From positions 1 to 8,171 of the forward strand of contig JAITTC010000051.1 in the NCBI GenBank assembly GCA_031287285.1: a stretch of DNA of 8,171 nt, read 5' to 3'. The translations under genes were made by a program, and so were the position numbers. The notes under the pieces are model-generated. The model was given only the letters and a program-made list of their open reading frames with translations, did not search any database and was not told where the DNA came from. The DNA is from Christensenellaceae bacterium. Its GTDB lineage: Bacteria > Bacillota > Clostridia > Christensenellales > UBA1750. This document shows, piece by piece, positions 1 through 4,817 of this stretch (within the stretch, counting starts at the first letter, position 1; each line of letters opens with the position of its first letter).

Positions 1-261
1 GGGGCAGCGGGTATACTGCATCGTGTCGTAAATCGCCATGCCGGCCGTGACCGAGCCGCCGGGGCTGTTGATGTAGAGGTTGATGGGCTTGTCAGGATCC
101 TCCATTTCGAGGAAGAGCATCTGGGCGATGACCAAATTGGCCATGTGGTCTTCGATTTCGCCCGTCAAGAAGATGATCCGATCCTTGAGGAGCCGGGAAA
201 AGATATCGTAGGAGCGTTCCCCCCTGCTGGTTTGTTCGACGACGATAGGCACCAATGACAT
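1..261 (-). CDS. clpP: ATP-dependent Clp protease proteolytic subunit ClpP (N-terminal part, cut by window edge)
   Basis: ClpP is the serine-protease subunit that forms a double heptameric barrel and, with ClpX or ClpC/ClpA unfoldases, degrades tagged and misfolded cytosolic proteins. The 87 visible residues start MSLVPIVVEQTSRGER and go on through the family hallmarks SRLLKDRIIFLTGEI, LFLEMEDPDKPINLYINSPGG (about residues 50-70) and GMAIYDTMQY. The catalytic Ser, His and Asp lie past the left edge, so activity cannot be judged. The start at 261 is set by an AAGGGAG Shine-Dalgarno at 271-277, 9 nt upstream. An ATG at 280 is in another frame. The gene follows tig by 80 nt on the same strand, the usual tig-clpP(-clpX) order, so clpX is expected beyond the edge. 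A weak extra promoter may lie in the gap (TTTTGG at 326-331, TATAAA at 304-309, 16-bp spacer). Identification is secure. Confidence 0.96.
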   Translation of the reverse strand, partial: MSLVPIVVEQTSRGERSYDIFSRLLKDRIIFLTGEIEDHMANLVIAQMLFLEMEDPDKPINLYINSPGGSVTAGMAIYDTMQYTRCP

Positions 262-341
262 CGCGTTTCTCTCCCTTCATGCAAACAAGATGGTGGATCT
301 TTTTTTATACCCGCGGCGAGCGGGGCCAAAACAGGGCGCGG

Positions 342-1652
342 TTATTCGGCGGCGGGTTCCTCGCTCTTTGAGGCCGGCACGGCGTGCTCGCTCAGGAAGG
401 CGATGGTCTTTTGCGAGAGGACGAGGTCGCGGAAGTAGTTCATCTCGTTCTCGCCAAATTCGGCCTTGATCTCTTCGCTGGGTCTTTCGATTTGGGCCGC
501 GTATTTTTCGATCTCGGCGGCAACTTCTTCGTCGCTGGCCTCGATGCCCTCCGCCTTGCGCACTGCATCGAGCACCAATTCGGTCAGGACGCGCTGCTTT
601 GCAGGCTCTTCATACTGCTCGTGCAGGTCGTGCTCGGTTTGGCCGGTATATTGGAGAAAATCCTGCATCCGAAGGCCCTGGTAGCTCATGCGCATGGCCA
701 TTTCGTCGATCATGTTGTGCACCTGGGCGTCGATCATGGGCTCGGGCACGTTGACCGTCGCGTTTTCGACCACCTTGGCCACGATTTGGTCGCCGCGCTC
801 GTTCTCGGCGCGTGTTTTGGCCTGTTCTTCCAGTTTTCCCCGAATGTCGGCCCGGTATTCTTCGAGGGTTTCGAATTCGGAAACCTCAGAAGCGAACTCA
901 TCGTCGAGATCAGGGAGTTCTTTTTCTTTAATCTCGCGCAAAATGACGTGGAAGGAAGCGTCCTTGCCGGCGAGCTCGGTCGCGCGGTAATCCTCGGGGA
1001 AGGTGACGGCAATGTCTTTTTCTTCGCCCTTTTGCATGCCGATGATCTGCTCTTCAAAGCCCGGAATGAAGGTGCCGGAGCCGAGAACCAGCGGGAAGTT
1101 TTCGCTCTTGCCGCCTTCAAAGGGCTCGCCGTCGACGGTGCCCAGGTAGTCGATGTTCACGCGGTCATCCTGCTTTGCGGGGCGCTCTGCGTCGAGCCAG
1201 CGGGCCACGCGCTCGCGCGCTGCCTCAAGCTCGGCGGAAAGCTCGTCGTCGCTGACGGAAACCTCGATTTCGGGTGCCTCGATGCCCTTATATTGCCCGA
1301 GCGTGACCTCGGGGCGCACATAGACCGTGGCGGTGAAAATACAGTCTTCGTTTTCGCCAAAGCTCGAAATGTCGATATCCGGCTGCGCGACCGGGTTCAA
1401 ATCAAGCTCGGTCACAGCACTATCATATGCGGAAGGGACGATAGCGTTGAACGCTTCCTCCATTAAAATGCCCTGGCCATAATAGTTTTCGATCACCTTG
1501 CGCGGCGCCTTGCCCTTGCGAAAGCCGGGCACCGTCAGCCTGCCGCGCACGCGCAGATAGGCCTTGCTCATCGCCGCGGAAAAGTCCGCAGCGGGGACCG
1601 TGATCGTTAATTTGACCTGATTAGAGGAAATCTTTTCTACAGTAGCGCTCAT
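342..1652 (-). CDS. tig: Trigger factor, ribosome-associated chaperone / peptidyl-prolyl isomerase
   Basis: Trigger factor docks at the ribosomal exit tunnel and shields nascent chains. This is a full-length copy of 436 residues, the normal size for the family. The N-terminal ribosome-binding domain (about 1-115) carries the signature loop GFRKGKAP at residues 43-50. The FKBP-type isomerase domain spans about 160-242 (DRVNIDYLG, FIPGFEEQIIGMQKGEEKDI, the last turn LREIKEKELP). The rest is the helical chaperone domain, ending in an acidic tail SEEPAAE. In-frame ATGs also exist at 1685, 1667 and 1658. I chose 1652 because GGAGG at 1661-1665 lies 8 nt upstream and the protein then begins MSATVEK, typical of the family; the other ATGs overlap or precede the Shine-Dalgarno. 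It is the first gene of the tig-clpP unit, behind the promoter at 1744-1773. Nothing is broken or missing. Confidence 0.97.
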   Translation of the reverse strand: MSATVEKISSNQVKLTITVPAADFSAAMSKAYLRVRGRLTVPGFRKGKAPRKVIENYYGQGILMEEAFNAIVPSAYDSAVTELDLNPVAQPDIDISSFGENEDCIFTATVYVRPEVTLGQYKGIEAPEIEVSVSDDELSAELEAARERVARWLDAERPAKQDDRVNIDYLGTVDGEPFEGGKSENFPLVLGSGTFIPGFEEQIIGMQKGEEKDIAVTFPEDYRATELAGKDASFHVILREIKEKELPDLDDEFASEVSEFETLEEYRADIRGKLEEQAKTRAENERGDQIVAKVVENATVNVPEPMIDAQVHNMIDEMAMRMSYQGLRMQDFLQYTGQTEHDLHEQYEEPAKQRVLTELVLDAVRKAEGIEASDEEVAAEIEKYAAQIERPSEEIKAEFGENEMNYFRDLVLSQKTIAFLSEHAVPASKSEEPAAE

Positions 1653-1979
1653 TGCCATACCCTCCATAACATTTGCGGGTTCCATCCACGCCTAAAAAGC
1701 GCCGCACCGCGGCAGCCCCGGCGGATGGGCGGAATCATAAGAGATGATAGCACGGCTAAGGAAGAAAAGTCAACCGAAAGGCAAGGAAAAAGCGGCGCGG
1801 CTGCCCTTCCCCTGCAACTGTTTACCAAACGTTTACTTCTGCGCGGCAGCGCGCGGCTTGAAAATGCGGCGCGAAAAAAGGCCAAGCCACCCGCCTTATA
1901 AGGAAGCGCGCGGCGGCATAGATATGAAGCACCCAGTCGGCGGGCCAAAGGGATGCTTCATGCGGAAAGGGTGCTAAAC
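1653..1979. other. Intergenic region between divergent tig and the 1980-2402 gene
   Basis: This 327-base stretch holds the tig promoter on the minus strand and no gene I can support. On the plus strand I see no convincing -35/-10 pair for the 1980-2402 gene; TATAAG at 1897-1902 lacks a partner at the right distance. A small palindrome AAACGTTT (1827-1834) sits inside a repeated GTTTAC motif and might be a protein-binding site, but nothing ties it to a regulator. Shine-Dalgarno bases for the plus-strand gene occur at about 1965-1972. Confidence 0.5.
1744..1773 (-). promoter_or_regulatory. Probable sigma-A promoter of tig-clpP
   Basis: On the minus strand TTGACT (1773-1768) and TATCAT (1749-1744) are separated by 18 bp. 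Transcription would start near 1737, leaving a leader of about 85 nt before the tig start. Five of six -35 bases and five of six -10 bases match consensus. No heat-shock (CIRCE-like) operator is visible around it. Confidence 0.65.
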
Positions 1980-2402
1980 ATGGAAATACAGGGTTTTAAG
2001 CGGGGCTATCCGGCCCTTTACCACACCAGATTGACCCTGCGCGCGCAGGAAAGGACGATCTCTTGCAGCGGGATGCGCGGCGAAGCCCAGAAGATCTACC
2101 CGATCCTGAGCCACTGCCGCCTGCAGCTCAGCGGCTGCCTGGGGGAGGCGCTTGACGAGGGGTTGCGCAGGTGGCAATATAGTCTTTTCGTGCCCGTGAT
2201 GCTCCTGGGGCGGCAAAACGCGGGCTGCGGCAGTCTGCAGCTGCAGCTTGAGCTGCGCACGCCCTACAGCGAGGAAATCATGCGCTATATGGGCACCTTA
2301 AGCTGCGATGTGGATCTGCAGCCGCGCGAGGCCATTCCCCTGGGCGGCGAGGAATACAGGCTGAGCTTCGATGCGAGCGTCTGCCTTTACCTGAGCGCGT
2401 AG
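1980..2402 (+). CDS. Conserved-looking hypothetical protein, 140 aa
   Basis: I do not recognise this protein. The start at 1980 is chosen over an in-frame ATG at 1953 because a GGAAAGGGTG Shine-Dalgarno stands about 7 nt upstream of 1980. The product begins MEIQGFKRGYPALYHTRLTL and looks soluble. It has no signal peptide or membrane segment and alternates short hydrophobic and polar residues, suggesting a mostly beta fold. It has six cysteines (29, 46, 53, 83, 109, 135) without a CxxC pair, so a classical zinc site is not evident. Codon use is GC-rich like tig and the frame is clean, which supports a real host gene. It is divergent from tig and precedes the structured RNA at 2486. A weak GGGATTCCC hairpin followed by a T run (about 2408-2425) may end its transcript. 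No function is offered. Confidence 0.7.
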   Translation: MEIQGFKRGYPALYHTRLTLRAQERTISCSGMRGEAQKIYPILSHCRLQLSGCLGEALDEGLRRWQYSLFVPVMLLGRQNAGCGSLQLQLELRTPYSEEIMRYMGTLSCDVDLQPREAIPLGGEEYRLSFDASVCLYLSA

Positions 2403-2449
2403 GGCAGGGATTCCCCATTTTTTCTATAGAAGAAAGCAGAAAAACCTTC

Positions 2450-2479
2450 TTGACAAGCCGCCTATCGCGTTGTTATAAT
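2450..2479 (+). promoter_or_regulatory. Strong sigma-A promoter of the structured RNA
   Basis: Perfect TTGACA (2450-2455) and perfect TATAAT (2474-2479) are separated by 18 bp. Transcription would begin around 2486. A promoter this close to consensus directly ahead of a non-coding, structured stretch is what an abundant stable RNA requires. Confidence 0.85.
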
Positions 2480-2485
2480 GGGGCG

Positions 2486-2699
2486 GAAAAAGGCCATACT
2501 AAGGCCGTATGAGCGAAAGGCTTCCATCCTGAGGTGTGCGCCACATCCTTATTTTGAACCTACAGATCTCAAATGGAGCCCGAGTTGGCCAGGAACATGC
2601 CAGGCCCCCTTGCAGGGGAAGGCAGACGCCTGCCATAGGGCACCTCCCTGCTAGGAAAGCAGGTGTCAAAATAGGGTGAACGGCACTTTGGGATTTTTT
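2486..2699 (+). ncRNA. ssrS: Probable 6S RNA (RNA polymerase regulator)
   Basis: 6S RNA mimics an open promoter, binds the housekeeping RNA polymerase holoenzyme and tunes transcription in stationary phase. No reading frame fits here, but the transcript folds into one long rod. A closing stem pairs TCCTGAGGTG (2527-2536) with CACTTTGGGA (2684-2693). Beyond an internal loop, CCTTATTTTGA (2547-2557) pairs with TCAAAATAGGG (2666-2676). A bubble follows whose 3' side forms its own hairpin CCTGC/GCAGG (2647-2663), a typical 6S trait. A terminal arm opens with GGAGCCC (2575-2581) against GGGCACCTCC (2638-2647) and contains smaller hairpins. A short leader hairpin (about 2489-2523) may be trimmed in maturation. 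Both ends are approximate. Lacking the GGAAGCAGC-type apical loop it is not SRP RNA, and it lacks tmRNA and RNase P landmarks. The 6S call rests on folding plan and context, not on an alignment. Confidence 0.62.
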
Positions 2700-2727
2700 A
2701 TGGCTGCGAGCTGCGGCATTTTTCTTT
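2684..2727 (+). terminator. Tandem intrinsic terminators after the structured RNA
   Basis: The 3' arm of the RNA's closing stem runs straight into six T (2694-2699). A second hairpin follows at once (about ATGGCTGC 2700-2707 against GCGGCAT 2713-2719, one bulge and one wobble) with its own T-rich tail at 2719-2727. Two stops in a row would separate this RNA from the tRNA operon. Confidence 0.65.
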
Positions 2728-2748
2728 GTGGGAGCGGGTTCCGGGGGC

Positions 2749-2778
2749 TTGACAGCCGCGCGGGCCTTCGGGTATAAT
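2749..2778 (+). promoter_or_regulatory. Strong promoter of the tRNA-Gln/tRNA-Glu operon
   Basis: Perfect TTGACA (2749-2754) and TATAAT (2773-2778) are separated by an 18-bp GC-rich spacer. The start would be near 2785, about 27 nt before the first tRNA. Confidence 0.87.
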
Positions 2779-2811
2779 GCCTTTTACCAAGGTGCGTGAG
2801 CGCCAGATCGC

Positions 2812-2885
2812 AGCGGAATGGTGTAACGGTAGCACCTACGACTCTGACTCGTATTGCCTAGGTTCGAATCCTAGTTCCGCTGCCA
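2812..2885 (+). tRNA. tRNA-Gln, anticodon CTG
   Basis: Acceptor arms AGCGGAA (2812-2818) and TTCCGCT (2875-2881) pair fully, followed by G and an encoded CCA (2883-2885). The anticodon stem TACGA/TCGTA encloses the loop CTCTGAC, giving anticodon CTG for CAG codons. The T arm CTAGG-TTCGAAT-CCTAG is canonical. It is the first tRNA of a two-gene operon, 5 nt ahead of tRNA-Glu. Confidence 0.96.
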
Positions 2886-2890
2886 GTTTT

Positions 2891-2966
2891 GCCTCCATGG
2901 TCTAGTGGCCTAGGACACCGCCCTCTCACGGCGGCAACAGGGGTTCGAATCCCCTTGGAGGTGCCA
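2891..2966 (+). tRNA. tRNA-Glu, anticodon CTC
   Basis: Acceptor arms GCCTCCA (2891-2897) and TGGAGGT (2956-2962) pair with one terminal G-U, then G and an encoded CCA (2964-2966). The anticodon stem CCGCC/GGCGG encloses CTCTCAC, giving CTC for GAG codons. The D-arm text TGGTCTAGTGGCCTAGGA is typical of bacterial tRNA-Glu. Like its neighbour it reads only a G-ending codon, which fits a GC-rich genome. Its 3' end faces the prophage, so it is a candidate integration target, although no second copy of its 3' end lies in the window. Confidence 0.96.
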
Positions 2967-2974
2967 AAACGAGA

Positions 2975-2996
2975 AGCCCGCAGAAGCGGGCTTTTT
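2975..2996 (+). terminator. Intrinsic terminator of the tRNA operon
   Basis: A 7-bp GC-rich stem AGCCCGC (2975-2981) / GCGGGCT (2986-2992) with an AGAA loop is followed by TTTT. The opposite strand has only a broken T tract, so it would be a poor stop for the converging phage operon. Confidence 0.93.
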
Positions 2997-3045
2997 CTTA
3001 TTTTATCCTTGTTTCAGGCTTTTTCTATATGTCATATTTGTCACG

Positions 3046-3085
3046 TTGCGCCACGTTTGACGCCGAAAAGTCACGCATGGCGCAA
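3046..3085. repeat. Imperfect inverted repeat between tRNA terminator and prophage
   Basis: TTGCGCCA (3046-3053) and TGGCGCAA (3078-3085) are perfect 8-bp arms. Inside them TGAC (3058-3061) pairs with GTCA (3070-3073), leaving an 8-base loop and a small internal mismatch. No T tract follows on either strand, so it is not a standard terminator. It lies in the junction between host tRNA and prophage and could be a recombinase or regulator site, or a hairpin at the end of the phage late transcript. Confidence 0.6.
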
Positions 3086-3087
3086 AT

Positions 3088-3109
3088 ATTTCACACGAAA
3101 TTTCACACG
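3088..3109. repeat. Pair of 10-bp direct repeats, possible integrase arm-type sites
   Basis: ATTTCACACG occurs at 3088-3097 and again at 3100-3109, a 12-bp period and so roughly one helical turn. Short direct repeats spaced this way near the end of an integrated element are common as arm-binding sites of tyrosine integrases. No integrase gene is in the window, so the role is inferred from position only. The second copy shares its last base with the CRISPR-like element. Confidence 0.45.
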
Positions 3110-3138
3110 TTTCAATCCACGCGACCCAAGGTCGCGAC
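3109..3138 (-). CRISPR. Solitary CRISPR-repeat-like element (type I-C style), not an array
   Basis: Read on the minus strand the 30-nt element begins GTCGC and ends GTGGATTGAAAC, the two conserved ends of type I-C repeats. Between them is a 7-bp palindrome CGCGACC/GGTCGCG with a TTG loop. That leaves an 11-nt 3' tail TGGATTGAAAC, the length of the 5' handle left by Cas5c (Cas5d) processing in type I-C. Usual repeats of this class are 31-33 nt with a 4-5-base loop, so this one is slightly shortened. No second copy, spacer or leader is found within several hundred bases on either side. It starts 3 nt after the stop codon of the last phage gene and in that gene's sense, so read-through of the late operon would transcribe it. 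Single repeats in phages are known as RNA anti-CRISPRs; a decayed array or chance likeness remains possible. Confidence 0.55.
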
Positions 3139-3141
3139 AAT

Positions 3142-3480
3142 CTATTCTTCGATCGACACCGTCGTTTCGCCGGGCGGGCGACTTCCAAGCAGTTTGGGAT
3201 TCCGGGCCCACGCTTCTTTCGCGCTCGCCAGAGCCGCCTCAACGACGCTTTCCAACTTCTCCTCGCTCAGAACGAGCTTGAGCACTACGGAGATATGCGG
3301 CAGGGCCAAGCGGATCACTTCAGCCAGCTTGAGCGCGCCGGTGCCGGGCCCAAGTTCACGTTCGACCACTGTCACCAGCGCAAAGAGCGCTTTCTGCAGC
3401 AGCCCCCAGTCGCGGCGGGCGATGATGGCCACGATGGTGGCCAGGGCAGCTGCGATTGCAAGGATCGTCCAGAAGTCCAT
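3142..3480 (-). CDS. Small phage membrane protein, LLH-holin-like
   Basis: The 112-residue product has one N-terminal membrane segment (about residues 3-21, TILAIAAALATIVAIIA) followed by basic ARR. After it come amphipathic helices KALFALVTVVERELGPGTGALKLAEVIRL and LSEEKLESVVEAALASAKEAW. This layout, a single anchor, a helix containing VVE..LG and a later EE.L..VVEAA helix, resembles the LLH family of phage holins. Holins pierce the membrane at the end of infection to release or activate the endolysin. I infer this from layout and place, not from a sequence match. The start at 3480 has AGGAGG at 3492-3497, which lies within the end of the preceding gene, and the genes are 3 nt apart. It is the last phage gene, ending 3 nt before the CRISPR-like element, and no clear terminator follows. 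Confidence 0.72.
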   Translation of the reverse strand: MDFWTILAIAAALATIVAIIARRDWGLLQKALFALVTVVERELGPGTGALKLAEVIRLALPHISVVLKLVLSEEKLESVVEAALASAKEAWARNPKLLGSRPPGETTVSIEE

Positions 3481-3483
3481 AGA

Positions 3484-3768
3484 CTAACCTTCCTCCTGTG
3501 TCTTTTTTTCGAAGATGCGCTTCAGGGCTAAGGCCAAAGCCTCTCCGCCGGCGACACCAAAAACGGCCGTGACCAGAGTATCCGGCACCTCGCGATATGC
3601 AACAAAGAGCGCGACCATTGCCAGCGTGAAGGCCAACAAGAACCAGCCCAACACGATAATGACCAGCGAGGCAAAGCGCAGCGTTCCATCGGCGTTGCAA
3701 CCGCTAATGTGCGCCTCTTGCCGCTCACGCACAGGCTCTCCATAGCCAGGGTTGAAGCGCACTCTCAT
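3484..3768 (-). CDS. Small phage protein with two membrane segments, candidate holin
   Basis: The 94-residue product has a polar N-terminus (about 30 residues, with one Cys in SGCNADG) and a strong membrane segment at about 33-58. A weaker hydrophobic segment follows at about 64-83 (TLVTAVFGVAGGEALALAL), then a charged tail KRIFEKKTQEEG. Two membrane passes and a charged C-terminus are a usual holin layout, and the gene sits between the endolysin and another small membrane protein. A holin/antiholin or spanin-like pairing among the three cannot be decided from sequence. The start overlaps the previous stop by ATGA (3765-3768), pointing to translational coupling. A Shine-Dalgarno AGGAG is at 3775-3779. 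I do not recognise the exact family. Confidence 0.7.
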   Translation of the reverse strand: MRVRFNPGYGEPVRERQEAHISGCNADGTLRFASLVIIVLGWFLLAFTLAMVALFVAYREVPDTLVTAVFGVAGGEALALALKRIFEKKTQEEG

Positions 3769-4091
3769 GCAGCGCTCCTAGGCAGATCAAAGACTGCCTG
3801 CACGGCATCGTCGATGTGCCCGTTGCCGCCCAGGGCTTTATACGTCTGATGCAGCCGATCAATATTTGCACGACCGCAGGCGGGGCAGGCCCCTTGCATG
3901 ATGTAGCGCTCTGTCAGCTCCGTCAGACGGTCGCTCAGCATGGCCTGAACGGCCAGCTCCAGCATCTGCGTGCCCGATTTGATCGACTTGGCCTTGCGCC
4001 ACAGCGAAACCGATAGGGATATGAGCGCTGTCAGCGCGGCGGGTACGGCCCAACCGACAAAGGACTGCAACGCCTCGCTCCAGAAGTCCAC
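3765..4091 (-). CDS. Small phage membrane protein with CPAC motif
   Basis: The 108-residue product has one membrane segment at about 11-31 (FVGWAVPAALTALISLSVSLW) followed by basic WRKAKSIKSG. A cytosolic-type helical domain then contains LSDRLTELTERYIMQGACPACGRANIDRLHQ..LGGNG. The pattern LxxRLxxLxxxYxxxG-(Y/A)C...YxxLGGNG is one I associate with small membrane proteins beside lysis genes in Firmicutes phages, whose function is not settled. The CPAC pair (Cys69, Cys72) is unusual there and might bind metal or form a disulphide. The start is GTG at 4091. GGAGG at 4100-4104 lies 8 nt upstream, and an earlier in-frame GTG at 4100 would overlap that Shine-Dalgarno. The gap to the endolysin stop is 5 nt and the stop overlaps the next start by ATGA. 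Confidence 0.72.
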   Translation of the reverse strand: MDFWSEALQSFVGWAVPAALTALISLSVSLWRKAKSIKSGTQMLELAVQAMLSDRLTELTERYIMQGACPACGRANIDRLHQTYKALGGNGHIDDAVQAVFDLPRSAA

Positions 4092-4096
4092 GCTCG

Positions 4097-4792
4097 TCAC
4101 CTCCGCAAATACTTGTCGCTAACCCAGCCGCCGTTGATGCGCGACCAGCCATCTTTCCGCTCATAGACGACGTAGCTCTGGTCCTTGAGTACAGTGCCGA
4201 TGTCGGCGTAAGACGTGCCAGGGCCCTTGCGGACATTCACGCGCGCGCCGGTCACGACGACTATGTCGTCCTCGAAGGGCAGCTCAGGCTCCTTGGCCGC
4301 CTCGCTGACATACTCCACGCCCTTGATTTTGCCCCAGCGCGTCCAGGGCCTATCCTTGAGCTTGGTTTTGACGCAGCCATCGGCAGTGCCGCGAAACTCG
4401 ATGACCTCGCCGCCGCCGATATAAACGCCGATGTGACCGCTCTTCCATACGGCCAGCCCCGGGATTTCGAGGATTGTGGCGATTGGGCCACCCTCCACAA
4501 ATTGCGACTTGAAGGTGTTGGCGGTGCGGTCACCAAAGCCCGGATCATACTGCCGGATCGCGTCCACGATGCCGCCGGAGCAGTCGTCCACCTTGCGACC
4601 AAACCACTTGGAGCAATCGTACGTGAAGTAAGTCGCCTTGCTGCGACCATCGGGCACGGAACGCCCGGCCTTCTTCCATTTCTCGGCGAGCTCGGGCGTC
4701 CAGAGCTCCCCTTGGGCGGTGTAGACGTAGCCGCGACGCTCAGCGAGGAAGGCTCGGAAGGCCTCAGCGAGTTGAAGATTGGTAATGGTCAT
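4097..4792 (-). CDS. Phage endolysin: NlpC/P60-type peptidase with C-terminal SH3 domain
   Basis: The 231-residue enzyme should cut stem peptides of the host cell wall at the end of infection. The N-terminal peptidase domain (about 1-165) has the catalytic cysteine in KVDDCSGGIVDAIR (Cys71) and the histidine in WKSGHIGVYIGGGEVIEF (His120), the usual NlpC/P60 pair. A third polar residue further on is not certain. After a linker, an SH3 wall-binding domain occupies about 176-231 (RVNVRKGPGTSYADIGTVLKDQ..GWSRINGGWVSDKYL). There is no signal peptide, so export would depend on the holin, which fits the three small membrane proteins just downstream. The start has a perfect AAGGAGG at 4800-4806, 7 nt upstream. 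Compared with short phage amidases it carries a long N-terminal segment (residues 1-60) before the catalytic cysteine. Identification of the two domains is firm; the bond cut is not known. Confidence 0.9.
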   Translation of the reverse strand: MTITNLQLAEAFRAFLAERRGYVYTAQGELWTPELAEKWKKAGRSVPDGRSKATYFTYDCSKWFGRKVDDCSGGIVDAIRQYDPGFGDRTANTFKSQFVEGGPIATILEIPGLAVWKSGHIGVYIGGGEVIEFRGTADGCVKTKLKDRPWTRWGKIKGVEYVSEAAKEPELPFEDDIVVVTGARVNVRKGPGTSYADIGTVLKDQSYVVYERKDGWSRINGGWVSDKYLRR

Positions 4793-4817
4793 TTGTGCGC
4801 CTCCTTAAATATCAATG

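Noticed and set aside
384..1466. Long plus-strand open frame (360 codons) opposite tig
   Set aside because: It is antisense to an unmistakable trigger factor gene, has leucine/valine/aspartate-biased shadow composition and no Shine-Dalgarno. It arises from GC-rich codon use.
2486..2699. SRP RNA, tmRNA or RNase P RNA instead of 6S RNA
   Set aside because: The conserved GGAAGCAGC-type apical loop of SRP RNA, the tRNA-like ends and tag frame of tmRNA, and the GAGGAAAGTCC core of RNase P RNA are all absent.
3000..3480. CRISPR array around the repeat at 3109-3138
   Set aside because: No second repeat occurs at spacer distance on either side and no leader or cas gene is visible, so only a solitary repeat-like element can be claimed.
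4091..4100. GTG at 4100 as start of the CPAC membrane protein
   Set aside because: That GTG overlaps the GGAGG Shine-Dalgarno (4100-4104), whereas the in-frame GTG at 4091 is at the ideal distance of 8 nt.
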